From Brevibacillus porteri (lineage in GTDB: Bacteria; Bacillota; Bacilli; Brevibacillales; Brevibacillaceae), in contig NZ_PXZO01000055.1 in the NCBI RefSeq assembly GCF_003013475.1, forward strand, positions 1 to 64,000: DNA of 64,000 nucleotides, written 5' to 3'. The notes under the pieces are model-generated. The model was given only the letters and a program-made list of their open reading frames with translations, was not told the DNA's origin and searched no databases. Both the position numbers and the translations under genes were made by a program. Positions 8,327 through 16,543 of the stretch are shown here, in pieces; position 1 is the first letter of the stretch; every line of letters starts with the position of its first letter.

Positions 8327-8598
8327 AAAACATTTGTTCGTGGGATATTTATTTTTTCAACGTACTTTCCAGAGCACATGAAAACGTTCCACTAAAACGC
8401 GTTTGCTCATGAACAGGCGTCGCTAAAGGTTTTCTTATAGTCTGGTCATGTTTGTCGGGAGAGTTGCATAGGAGATATATGGAAAGAGTAGAGGGGTGTG
8501 TATGCTTCACAAGTTCTCGACCTAGATCACGATGCAAAACGCGCACTTACAAGCTGATTATTCCAATTTTTTCCTGAAATCAATGAGATGCTTTTCAT

Positions 8599-8688
8599 CA
8601 AGATAGCCATTTCTATGCGAAGAAGTGGCTATTTCCTTGATGCAATACGTCATACACCTCTATTAACAGACAGCGATAGAGGTCTTTT
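8599..8688 (+). promoter_or_regulatory. paired hairpins in leader of binding-protein gene
   Basis: First hairpin: CAAGATAGCCA with TGGCTAT...CTTG (8599-8639). Second: ACCTCTAT (8656-8663) with ATAGAGGT (8676-8683) followed by CTTTTG, terminator-like but with a short T-run. The rest of the 8327-8794 gap shows no convincing gene. The arrangement may be an attenuator or an old terminator from an upstream transcript. Confidence 0.4.
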
Positions 8689-8794
8689 GATTGATTCTTC
8701 TTTTAATCATTTCTATTGCAAATTTTCTAAAATATCCTACAATAAGATTGTGATTCATAGTTTGCTCATAAATAAAGAGGGGGATGTTTTTGCT

Positions 8795-10030
8795 ATGAAA
8801 AAACAGAAATCATTGTCGATACTGGCTGCAACATTTGCTCTGAGCACATTGCTCGCGGGCTGCGGTGGAGGTACGGGGACTGGTGGACAAAGCGCGACAC
8901 CACAGCCGAGCAACAATAGCGGAGGAAGCACAGGCGGTGCAAGCGGATCTACTGAGAAGCTTGTGATTGCTGTAGTTGGTCCGATGTCTGGTCAGTACTC
9001 CGACTACGGAAGCACAGCAAAAGCTGGTGCTGAATATGCGTTGAAAGAAAAAAAGGAGGCATTCAAAGCACTTGGCTTTGATGTTGAATTGTCCGCGCAA
9101 GACGACCAAGCTGACCCGAAACAAGGGGTAGCAGTCGCACAAATGTTGATTTCAAATCCTGACGTAGTCGGAGTAGTTGGCCATGCTACAACAGGTGCTT
9201 CGATTACAGCAGCAGCGCAATATGAACAAGAAAAGCTCGTAATGGTATCTCCTTCCGCAACGGGATCCGATTTGACTGAGCAAGGCAAGAAGATCGTACA
9301 CCGCATTTGTGCCCGTGATGATCAACAAGGCTCTAAGGCTGCTATTTTTGCCAAAAATCAATTGAATGTAAAAACGGCTTTCGTTATGCATGACAAGGCT
9401 GCTTATGGACAGGGTCTTGCGGAAGAAGTGAAAAAGCAGTTTGAAAAAGACGGTGTACAAGTTCTCGGCTATGAAGGGGTAACGGCAGGCGAGAAGGATT
9501 ATAGTGCGATCATCACCCAAATCCTTGCGAAAAATCCAGAGATGATCTACTTCGGTGGATACTACTCTGATGCAGGGATCATTGTGAAGCAAGCACGTGA
9601 AAAAGGCTTCAAGGGTGTCTTCATGGGTGGCGATGGCTACGACTCCGCTGACATGGTGAAAATTGCTGGTGCGGAAAATGCTAATAACGTAGTCTTTACT
9701 TCTACTGTTGGTGATATTGGTGCTACCGAAGACGGCAAGAAATGGATCACAGATTTCGAGAGCGCGACTGGCAACAAAGTAGGGATCTTCACTTCGTTTG
9801 GTTATGACTCCATGGGGGTTATGCTGAACGGTCTGGAAGAAGCGATCAAAGCAAACGGCGGCAAAAAGCCAACTCGTGAACAAGTGCTGGAAGCTGTTCA
9901 CAAAACCAAAGATTACAAAGGCAAATTCGTCAACGTAACATTCAATGAAAAAGGCGACAACGACTTTGCTTCCGTATATGTGTACAAGTATGAGGATGGA
10001 AAGAAAGTATTTATGGGTGAAGCGAAGTAA
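8795..10030 (+). CDS. branched-chain amino-acid ABC transporter substrate-binding lipoprotein
   Basis: A 411-residue lipoprotein. Lipobox LAGC with the lipid-carrying Cys at residue 23 is followed by a Gly/Ser/Thr-rich linker and a type-1 periplasmic-binding fold (KLVIAVVGPMSGQYSDYG, PSATGSDLTEQG, FGYDSMGVM), as in LivK/LivJ. It should capture a branched-chain or related amino acid outside the membrane. The ATG at 8795 follows AGAGGGGG; an in-frame upstream extension to 8588 would bury the signal peptide and is rejected. No LivHMGF permease or ATPase genes are beside it, so it is an orphan receptor. Confidence 0.93.
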   Translation: MKKQKSLSILAATFALSTLLAGCGGGTGTGGQSATPQPSNNSGGSTGGASGSTEKLVIAVVGPMSGQYSDYGSTAKAGAEYALKEKKEAFKALGFDVELSAQDDQADPKQGVAVAQMLISNPDVVGVVGHATTGASITAAAQYEQEKLVMVSPSATGSDLTEQGKKIVHRICARDDQQGSKAAIFAKNQLNVKTAFVMHDKAAYGQGLAEEVKKQFEKDGVQVLGYEGVTAGEKDYSAIITQILAKNPEMIYFGGYYSDAGIIVKQAREKGFKGVFMGGDGYDSADMVKIAGAENANNVVFTSTVGDIGATEDGKKWITDFESATGNKVGIFTSFGYDSMGVMLNGLEEAIKANGGKKPTREQVLEAVHKTKDYKGKFVNVTFNEKGDNDFASVYVYKYEDGKKVFMGEAK

Positions 10031-10105
10031 TTCTTCATTATGAATCAGCCGTTTGGGACATACTACGTTTGGCATGAATACCAGAATGAAAAGGAAGGGA
10101 TTCTG

Positions 10106-10225
10106 ATGTCAAACAATCGTAATACGAAGAATGGCGGCAACCAAGGACACAGCAGCAAGACGCAAGGCACCCAAAAGCAAAAGTCTGAAAGAGATCGTAA
10201 CCTGAATAAGCAGGATCCACAATAA
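10106..10225 (+). CDS. tiny Asn/Gln/Lys-rich protein
   Basis: A 39-residue, very hydrophilic and basic protein (MSNNRNTKNGG...KSERDRNLN) with AAGGAAGGGA before the ATG. Composition resembles minor small acid-soluble spore proteins, but I cannot assign a family. It is 75 bases after the binding-protein gene and ends at a strong terminator, so it may be the last gene of that transcript. Confidence 0.6.
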   Translation: MSNNRNTKNGGNQGHSSKTQGTQKQKSERDRNLNKQDPQ

Positions 10226-10230
10226 CAAAC

Positions 10231-10274
10231 AAAAACCCACCTGGCCCAGCAGTGAGCTCGCAGGTGGGTTTTTG
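10231..10274. terminator. bidirectional terminator
   Basis: Stem AAAAACCCACCTG/CAGGTGGGTTTTTG, 13-14 bp, with a 17-base loop. The T/A-rich arms serve the plus-strand 10106 gene and the minus-strand 10280 gene. Confidence 0.9.
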
Positions 10275-10279
10275 TTTTG

Positions 10280-10414
10280 TTATACTCGTTGCTTGCTGGG
10301 CAGCCGCTGTTCCGGGTGACCATAGCCCTGATGCTGTCTGCTGCGCAGGTTTTTCGCTTGGGATTCGCGAATTTTGGCCACAAACTCACTTGTGCTCATT
10401 TTGGTGAAATCCAT
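10280..10414 (-). CDS. small DUF4023-like protein
   Basis: A 44-residue protein starting MDFTKMSTSEFVAKIRES and ending in HQGYGHPEQRLPSKQ. GGAGGTG lies five bases before the ATG. The layout (FVxKLR-like helix, then QG-x-GHP and a LPSKQ end) resembles the short DUF4023 family of spore formers, recalled and not checked. Function unknown. It is convergent with the 10106 gene and shares its terminator. Confidence 0.65.
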   Translation of the reverse strand: MDFTKMSTSEFVAKIRESQAKNLRSRQHQGYGHPEQRLPSKQRV

Positions 10415-10449
10415 AGGGCACCTCCGCTGATAATGGGATGTACACCTTT

Positions 10450-12318
10450 CTAGGATGACCCAATTTGGTCCTGTACAATCGGCAGTGTAATCTCTACCAC
10501 TGTACCTTCGTGCTCCCTGCTTTTAATTTCCAGGCTACCGTTGTGGTCTTTCATGATTTTGCTGCTGATCATGAGGCCGAGGCCAGTCCCGTTTTCTTTT
10601 GTCGTGAAAAAAGGGGCGCCCAGCTTGTGAATCATTTCTTCAGAGATTCCACAGCCAGTATCCGTGAGCGTAATGAGCACCTGATGATTGTCTTTTAAGG
10701 AGGTGGCAATATGAACCTCTCCATGTCCGTCGATCGCTTCGATGGCATTTTTAATGATATTGATAAAGACTTGCTTGAGCTGGTTTTCTTCTCCCGCAAT
10801 GATCGGATGGTAAGCAAATGCGGTTCGGAAATCGATGTTTTTCAAGTTTGCTTCCGACCTCAATAGTGCCAAGACGCTTTCCAGCAAAGGGATGAGCGGA
10901 AGAGGCTTGATTTGAATGCTATGAGGCTTTGCCAAGACTAGTAATTCACTCACAATAAAATTGATCCGGTCCAGTTCAGAGAGCATGATATCTGCGTACT
11001 GCTGGTTATCATTCATGCTCGGATAAAGAAATTGGATAAAGCCCTTCAAGGATGTTAGGGGATTGCGAATCTCATGGGCGATCCCAGCAGCCAGCTCCCC
11101 AATCACGGACAGCTTTTCAGCCTTCCGTAATAATTCCTCGTTATTTCGGCGTTCTGTAATATCCCGCGATACGATGATAAAGCCATCACAATCTCCCGTT
11201 TTCGTCAGGATAGGGGCACCCTTTGATTCGAGAACGATCCATTTGTTATTTTTCGTTTGAAAACGGAACTCGCATATCTTTGGTTCTTGGGTCACCAGCA
11301 AATGATGAAAGTGGTCAATGACTGTTTGCCGATCTTCTGGATGAATGTCAGCAAAGGTGAGCTGACGGCAATTTTCACTCGTTTCGATTACGCGTGAATG
11401 AGAAGGGGAGAGATAGAGGATATCCCCATTTTTGTCCGTAATCAGAATAAGATCATCTGTGTATTCCGAGATGATTTTGTTCGTTTTCTCGCTTTTAAAC
11501 AAGGCGGCCTCAGAGTATTTGCGTTCTGTGACATTTCGCGAGACTAACATGATGTTTTGTACGTCTCCTACCGCGCTTAAAATGGGGATACCGCGTGTTT
11601 CGAAGGAAACCTCGTTTCCGTTCCTATCCATAGAGCGCGTCTCGAAATGAACGGGTTGTTTCGTTGCCATGATCTCTTGAAATTTGTCCCTGAACATAGG
11701 GATATCCTCTGGATGTGTGAGTTGCAGATTGTTAGGGGAAGTAACCTCGGCTGGAACAAATCCCAATTGCTCGATTGATGGGGATGCATAGATGCGTCGC
11801 ATAGATAAATCATAAATCGTCACGATATCCTGGGTATGATCGATGAGGAGACGATATTTGGCTTCGGTTTGACGCAAGGCCTCTTCAATTTTTTTGCGGT
11901 CGGAAATGTCACGGGTAATACAGGAAGCACCAATAATTTTTCCCGTTTCATCTTTGATTGGAGCAGCCGACAGAATGACATCCATCTTCGTGCCATCTTT
12001 TCGCTGCCTGATGGTTTCGTAATTGGTTAGTAAGACACCCATGCTCCTGACCGCATCAAATAACTGTTTGGTCTCGCTCCTATACTCGTCTGGAATGAAG
12101 CAGAGCGGTGAAGCGTAAATCTCCTCCATGGACCAACCGTAGTATTGCTCAAAAGCATGATTCACCAAGACGATATTGTTATCGAGATCACTAATCGAGA
12201 TGGCATCCGTCGTAAAGTGAAAAAATGCTTTTAATATTTGATCTGGAAATAACACTTGCGTGATTTCCTTTTTTGAGCGTTTCTTTTTCCATAAGAAAGG
12301 GGTATTAAGCTTGTTCAT
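10450..12318 (-). CDS. PAS-domain sensor histidine kinase (sporulation-kinase type)
   Basis: A 622-residue cytoplasmic kinase with no membrane segment. Three PAS domains occupy about residues 28-145, 150-268 and 275-395, each followed by a PAC-like RDI(S/T)(D/E)RK. The HisKA domain has phospho-acceptor His415 in HEIRNPLTSLKGF, the H-box form of KinA-KinE. ATPase motifs follow: NIIKNAIEAI (N-box), DTGCGIS (G1) and GTGLGL (G2). No response regulator is adjacent, which also fits an orphan kinase feeding the Spo0F/Spo0A phosphorelay. That target is inferred. Confidence 0.92.
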   Translation of the reverse strand: MNKLNTPFLWKKKRSKKEITQVLFPDQILKAFFHFTTDAISISDLDNNIVLVNHAFEQYYGWSMEEIYASPLCFIPDEYRSETKQLFDAVRSMGVLLTNYETIRQRKDGTKMDVILSAAPIKDETGKIIGASCITRDISDRKKIEEALRQTEAKYRLLIDHTQDIVTIYDLSMRRIYASPSIEQLGFVPAEVTSPNNLQLTHPEDIPMFRDKFQEIMATKQPVHFETRSMDRNGNEVSFETRGIPILSAVGDVQNIMLVSRNVTERKYSEAALFKSEKTNKIISEYTDDLILITDKNGDILYLSPSHSRVIETSENCRQLTFADIHPEDRQTVIDHFHHLLVTQEPKICEFRFQTKNNKWIVLESKGAPILTKTGDCDGFIIVSRDITERRNNEELLRKAEKLSVIGELAAGIAHEIRNPLTSLKGFIQFLYPSMNDNQQYADIMLSELDRINFIVSELLVLAKPHSIQIKPLPLIPLLESVLALLRSEANLKNIDFRTAFAYHPIIAGEENQLKQVFINIIKNAIEAIDGHGEVHIATSLKDNHQVLITLTDTGCGISEEMIHKLGAPFFTTKENGTGLGLMISSKIMKDHNGSLEIKSREHEGTVVEITLPIVQDQIGSS

Positions 12319-12512
12319 CAGAGTTCCCCCGCATAGTCTATCAAGTATTTGAGTGAGATAGCGTTGTCGTAACTATTCGAGATATAAGACCCATTTTCCT
12401 ATCAAAATTTGGAATAGTTTGTTATTCCATAATGAATTGGTTATGCATGAAGGTTCTGACTCGCATGGAAATCAGCTATAATGAGAGTTAGAAAAAAGTC
12501 GGGGGTGTATGC

Positions 12513-12671
12513 ATGACAACTGGTTTTATCGTTGCGTTGGTGCTCATTTTTATCGTCATCATCGGTGCGACGATTTTGGTTACAAACAAAGCTTATTCGC
12601 GTAAACCTGAACAAATAGATCCGATTCTGCCCAGTAAGGATACTGCTGGAAGTAAGGAACTCGATCAATAA
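12513..12671 (+). CDS. small membrane protein, YtzI-like
   Basis: A 52-residue protein with one N-terminal membrane helix (residues 4-24, IVALVLIFIVIIGATILV) and a hydrophilic tail (TNKAYSRKPEQIDPILP). GGGGGTG precedes the ATG. The helix plus T-x-K-x-Y...DP pattern is like YtzI of B. subtilis, judged from memory. Function unknown; possibly a small membrane regulator. It is convergent with the siderophore-binding protein gene. Confidence 0.6.
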   Translation: MTTGFIVALVLIFIVIIGATILVTNKAYSRKPEQIDPILPSKDTAGSKELDQ

Positions 12672-12690
12672 TGCCAGTAGGTAAAAGAAA

Positions 12691-12720
12691 AGGAGTGGTT
12701 ATCTCAACCACTCCTGCTTT
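12691..12720. terminator. terminator between 12513 gene and 12747 gene
   Basis: Ten-bp perfect stem AGGAGTGGTT/AACCACTCCT with a five-base loop; imperfect T-tract on the plus side and A-rich on the minus side. Confidence 0.8.
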
Positions 12721-12746
12721 ATTGACGGTATCGGAAAGTATATAGC

Positions 12747-13763
12747 CTACAGTTTGGAGAAGCGTTCTACGATGTCATCAACAAGCAGTTCAGCAGAAAG
12801 GATACCGCCACCTACGTTCCAGATCACTTCGTCAACTTGGAATGCCTTATTGTTTTTCGCGACATTCAGTTTTTGATAGAGCGGATCTTTCATCCATTCC
12901 TCGGTGTATTTATTGGCAGATCCATCACCGGAATAATCACCGATCCAGTAAAACATGACATCGCCATCCATTTCAGTCATGAGCTCTTTTGGAATGTCTT
13001 TTTTGAACTCATCGATGTCTTGGGAGGCTGGTCGAGCAAGGCCGAGCTGGCTCAGAACAACGCCAGAGAAAGTGTCTTTCAAGTAAAGACGAGTTTTGCC
13101 AGCTACGAAACGAACGACAGAGACTTTCATCTTCGTCTTGTCACCCAGTTTTCCTTTTGCCTCTTCAATCTTCTTATCGAAATCAGCCATCAGCTTGTCG
13201 CCTTCAGCTTTTTTATTCAACGCTTCGGAGTAAAGTGCAAAGTTGATTTTCCATCTGCCTACGAGATCCTCGGAGAAGACGGTTGGGGCAATCGCGGAAA
13301 GCTGAGCGTATACTTTTTCTTGTCCTTGGCGTCCTTTTGTTCCCAGAATCAGGTCTGGCTTCAGGCTGGCGATCAGTTCAACATTCGGTTGGTTCTCGTC
13401 ACCCAATTCAACTGCATCCTTCATTTTCTCTTTAATATGTGGATGCCATGGGTCACCAGGTTTACCGAGGCCACTCATGACAGCCCCAACTGGCGTAATC
13501 CCTAATGCGAGAACAGCCTCTGTGCTTTCACTGGTAAGAGCGACGACACGCTGAGGAGTCCCTTTTATTTTTGTTGACCCCATAAAGTGCTTTACTTCTC
13601 TCTCTTCAGACGCTGCCGGCGCAGGTGCTGGTGTAGATGTTGACGCAGCTGGAGTAGAAGAAGATGAGCTGGATGTAGACGTTGCCTGTCCCCCGCAACC
13701 TGTTACGAGCATCACAGCGGAAAGCATAGCCCCGAGCATCAAACGCAGGGAAGTTTTGCGCAT
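12747..13763 (-). CDS. iron-siderophore ABC transporter substrate-binding lipoprotein (1)
   Basis: A 338-residue type-III substrate-binding protein of the FecB/FhuD/YfiY kind. Lipobox VTGC puts the lipidated Cys at residue 23, followed by a Ser/Thr/Ala/Pro linker. The fold shows TPQRVVALTSESTEAVLALGI and LKPDLILG, and ends in a helix. The ATG at 13763 follows AAAGGGGG; the longer in-frame start at 13811 lies inside the Fur box. Divergent from two FecCD permease genes, forming one uptake system. The gene resembles 30582-31592 (shared PASQD and KNNKAF blocks), so they are paralogues. Confidence 0.93.
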   Translation of the reverse strand: MRKTSLRLMLGAMLSAVMLVTGCGGQATSTSSSSSSTPAASTSTPAPAPAASEEREVKHFMGSTKIKGTPQRVVALTSESTEAVLALGITPVGAVMSGLGKPGDPWHPHIKEKMKDAVELGDENQPNVELIASLKPDLILGTKGRQGQEKVYAQLSAIAPTVFSEDLVGRWKINFALYSEALNKKAEGDKLMADFDKKIEEAKGKLGDKTKMKVSVVRFVAGKTRLYLKDTFSGVVLSQLGLARPASQDIDEFKKDIPKELMTEMDGDVMFYWIGDYSGDGSANKYTEEWMKDPLYQKLNVAKNNKAFQVDEVIWNVGGGILSAELLVDDIVERFSKL

Positions 13764-13785
13764 GATGGAAAATCCCCCTTTTAAC

Positions 13786-13800
13786 TGATAATGATTATCA
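13786..13800. promoter_or_regulatory. Fur box (7-1-7)
   Basis: TGATAATGATTATCA matches the B. subtilis Fur 7-1-7 consensus TGATAATnATTATCA perfectly. It lies 22 bases before the binding-protein start codon, so iron-replete repression is expected. A much weaker AT-rich half-site (about 13910-13925) lies nearer the divergent permease genes. Confidence 0.92.
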
Positions 13801-14028
13801 TTTTTCTTCACTACTGTATATGCTTATATGACAATGTGTCAATATATTTTTTGGAATGAAAGGAAAAGTATAGATATTTTTGTGCTGAATTTTCCAATAG
13901 CGATAATAAAAATCAATATCATTGACTAGCCCTATCCGCAAGCTTAGACTGATTAGTGGGAGAAACTTACATACATATGTAGCGAATAGACAGAATAGGT
14001 AGAATGCAACGGAAAGAAGGGAACAGGC

Positions 14029-15045
14029 GTGAATGTGATTTTGTCCAGCCGACTGCAAAAGACTACTGTACTCATAGTAGGACTCGTCGTCCTGGCAGTC
14101 GTGATGGTTGCTAGTATCCTTTTCGGAATCAATCGGTATTCGCTCACTACTGCAGTAGAGGCATACACCCAATTTTCCGGTTCAGAGGAACATTTGATTA
14201 TTACGACTTCCCGAATGCCGCGTACACTTACAGCGGTAGCGGTGGGGAGCAGCCTCGCTGTAGCAGGTGTTTTGTTGCAGGCGTTGACTCGAAATCCTTT
14301 GGCTTCACCATCTCTTATCGGCGTGAACGCTGGAGCTGCAGCAGCTATTGTGACAACAATTGTTGTTTTTGGCTCGCAATTCCCAGTGTCGCAAATGATG
14401 TGGGCAGGCTTTATCGGAGCGGGTGTGACTGCTCTGCTTGTATACGGATTGGCTTCCGCTGGGCGGGGAGGCATGACTCCGATTAAGCTGACACTTTCGG
14501 GTGCAGCGGTTGCCGCTTTTGCTTCGTCTGTGACCTCTCTGTTTATGCTGCTGCAAGAAAAGACGATGACAGAGGCTTTTTATTGGTTAGTTGGTTCTGT
14601 GGAGGGAAGACAGCTCGATCATTTTGTTATGATCATTCCTTATTTGCTAGTAGGTTGGTTAGGCGCTATGCTACTGACCGGTTCGTTAAACTTGATGGTA
14701 CTCGGTGATGATGTGGCGACTGGTCTGGGCCAAAAGATTATCTTGGTAAAAGCTACAGCGATATTGATCGTGGTGCTCTTGGCAGGTGGGAGTGTCGCGC
14801 TCGCCGGACCGATTGCATTTGTGGGCATCATCATCCCGCATCTTTGTCGTTTTTTAGTCGGTCTTGATCATCGATGGTTGATTCCCTATTCGATTGTCTT
14901 CGGTGGAGCTTTTCTGGTTTGCGCTGATTTGCTTTCTCGCCTTGTATTGATGCCGCTGCGTTTGGAAGTACCAGTAGGCGTAGCAACCGCCATGATCGGA
15001 GTGGCCTTTATCATCCCGCTGGTCAGGAGGAGGGCGTATGCATAG
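14029..15045 (+). CDS. FecCD-family iron-siderophore permease
   Basis: A 338-residue membrane protein with about ten hydrophobic helices. The family block TLTAVAVGSSLAVAGVLLQALTRNPLASPSLIGVNAGA lies at about residues 64-101, and the C-terminal GPIAFVGIIIPHLCRFLVG contains the coupling-helix region that docks the ATPase. The start is GTG at 14029 after GAAGAAGG. It overlaps the next permease by eight bases. No ATPase is encoded here, so it probably uses a shared one, for example that at 26959. Confidence 0.93.
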   Translation: MNVILSSRLQKTTVLIVGLVVLAVVMVASILFGINRYSLTTAVEAYTQFSGSEEHLIITTSRMPRTLTAVAVGSSLAVAGVLLQALTRNPLASPSLIGVNAGAAAAIVTTIVVFGSQFPVSQMMWAGFIGAGVTALLVYGLASAGRGGMTPIKLTLSGAAVAAFASSVTSLFMLLQEKTMTEAFYWLVGSVEGRQLDHFVMIIPYLLVGWLGAMLLTGSLNLMVLGDDVATGLGQKIILVKATAILIVVLLAGGSVALAGPIAFVGIIIPHLCRFLVGLDHRWLIPYSIVFGGAFLVCADLLSRLVLMPLRLEVPVGVATAMIGVAFIIPLVRRRAYA

Positions 15046-16078
15046 ACATGTAGTCATTCGGACCAAAAAGCCAGCGCTCTCGTTTCATGTAAATAAGCGG
15101 GCGTTAGGAATTAATTTCATACTATTTTTGCTGTTATCTGTTGTGATTGTATTGAGTATTGGCTTAGGAAGCTTGCATATTCCTGTGTGGGAAGTCATCA
15201 AAGCTTTTGTGGGAGCGGGCAGTGAACAGAATGAATTGATCGTGCTCGATTGGCGGTTGCCTCGCGTTGTCGTTTCAGTCATGGTGGGGGCTTCCCTGGC
15301 GGTATCGGGGGCCATCTTACAGTCCTTGGTACGAAATCCGTTAGCTTCGCCTGATTTGATCGGAACTACAGCGGGAGCGACGGCAGCAGCGGTAGCATTT
15401 ATCACATTCGCAAAAGATGTAAGTGTGCAATGGATGCCATTGGTGGCCTTGATCGGTGGATTGCTAACCGCTACGCTTACGTATCTCACTGCGTGGAAGG
15501 AGGGAGTCTCACCTTTTCGCCTCGCGCTTGTCGGTGTATGTATATCCGCGGGGATGGGAGCATTAACGATCTTTTTCATGGTGATCACCCAAACCCACAA
15601 AGCATCAAACGCTCTAGGGTGGATGACTGGAACGGTGTACGGTATGTCTTGGGTAAATGTCATGACGTTGCTTCCATGGACCGTTTTGTTTCTCGTGGCT
15701 ACGATTTTCCAAATCCGCTATTTAAATGCCCAGGAGCTCGGTGATGATATCGCCAGAGGCATTGGCGTAGCAATTGATAAAAAGAGATTGCTCTTGATTG
15801 CGATCAGTGTGGCACTGGCAGGTGCTGCGGTAGGTGTGGCAGGAGGAATCAGTTTTATCGGTTTGATGGCTCCACATATTGCGCGTAGGCTAGTTGGCTC
15901 AGCGTATGGCTACTTGCTGCCGGCTTCCGCTGTTTTGGGCGGGATGCTTGTCGTCTTGGCTGATTTGATTGGGAGAACGGTGTTTTTACCGCATGATTTA
16001 CCAGCTGGGATTTTTACCGCAGCGATTGGAGCGCCGTTTTTTGTTTATCTTTTGTATAAAACGAGGAATCATCAATAG
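15038..16078 (+). CDS. FecCD-family iron-siderophore permease
   Basis: A 346-residue partner permease. The RLPRVVVSVMVGASLAVSGAILQSLVRNPLASPDLIG block and the late GGISFIGLMAPHIARRLVG are diagnostic. The ATG overlaps the preceding gene and follows GGAGGAGGG, so the two are translationally coupled and form a heterodimeric channel. The pair corresponds in layout to yfiZ-yfhA of B. subtilis; exact substrate is not visible from sequence. Confidence 0.93.
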   Translation: MHRHVVIRTKKPALSFHVNKRALGINFILFLLLSVVIVLSIGLGSLHIPVWEVIKAFVGAGSEQNELIVLDWRLPRVVVSVMVGASLAVSGAILQSLVRNPLASPDLIGTTAGATAAAVAFITFAKDVSVQWMPLVALIGGLLTATLTYLTAWKEGVSPFRLALVGVCISAGMGALTIFFMVITQTHKASNALGWMTGTVYGMSWVNVMTLLPWTVLFLVATIFQIRYLNAQELGDDIARGIGVAIDKKRLLLIAISVALAGAAVGVAGGISFIGLMAPHIARRLVGSAYGYLLPASAVLGGMLVVLADLIGRTVFLPHDLPAGIFTAAIGAPFFVYLLYKTRNHQ

Positions 16079-16127
16079 GTCCCCTGATGTCAAGGCGATT
16101 TTTAACGAGTAAATGTCACGCAAGAGA

Positions 16128-16156
16128 AACAGTTCATAATCGGGCTGTTTTTTTTT
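16128..16156 (+). terminator. terminator after permease operon
   Basis: Short AACAG/CTGTT stem with a 12-base loop followed by ten Ts. The stem is weak but the T-run is long. Confidence 0.6.
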
Positions 16157-16182
16157 GTTCCCATGGGGATTCAACATAAAAA

Positions 16183-16212
16183 AGCGACCTCTGGAAGTCC
16201 AAGAGATCGCTT
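16183..16212 (-). terminator. terminator of tRNA-Arg
   Basis: On the minus strand, AGCGATCTCTTGG pairs with CCAGAGGTCGCT (a bulge and wobble pairs), followed by six Ts. Fourteen bases downstream of the tRNA. Confidence 0.8.
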
Positions 16213-16226
16213 TGTCTTTATAAGTA

Positions 16227-16301
16227 TGGTACGCCTGAAGGGAATCGAACCCCCGCACATGGTTCCGGAGACCATTGCTCTATCCACTGAGCTACAGGCG
16301 T
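16227..16301 (-). tRNA. tRNA-Arg (CCG)
   Basis: Cloverleaf on the minus strand: acceptor ACGCCTG/CAGGCGT, discriminator A, encoded CCA, anticodon CCG in CTCCGGA, T-loop TTCGATT. It reads CGG codons and stands alone with its own terminator. Confidence 0.96.
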
Positions 16302-16543
16302 ATATTGTGACGACAATTTTCATTATAAAACATCGAGAATCTCAATGCAAACGAAAAAAAGTAGTTCAGCAGAAAAAACTAGTGATAAGGTAAGCGAGAG
16401 TGAAAAAGTCCATTGGTGAAGATCTTTCGACGTTTTTTGTGTTCTGCTTCATCAATTTGGCAGGAAAATTGCATGAGAGAACGAATATAATGAAAATAAA
16501 GAGTCATCGAGCAGCATGAGCAAGTGCGAAGGAGGCGGGCTTC

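Noticed and set aside
8461..8530. Tiny ORF (about 15 codons) after AGGAGA at 8470
   Set aside because: Start spacing is only three to four bases and the product has no recognisable feature; too little support.
9152..10075. Long minus-strand open frame opposite the amino-acid binding protein gene
   Set aside because: It is the complement of a strongly supported lipoprotein gene, Cys/Phe/His-rich and without a start signal. The same applies to minus-strand frames at 20764-22131, 22132-23208, 23767-24894, 25292-26890 and 36893-37885.
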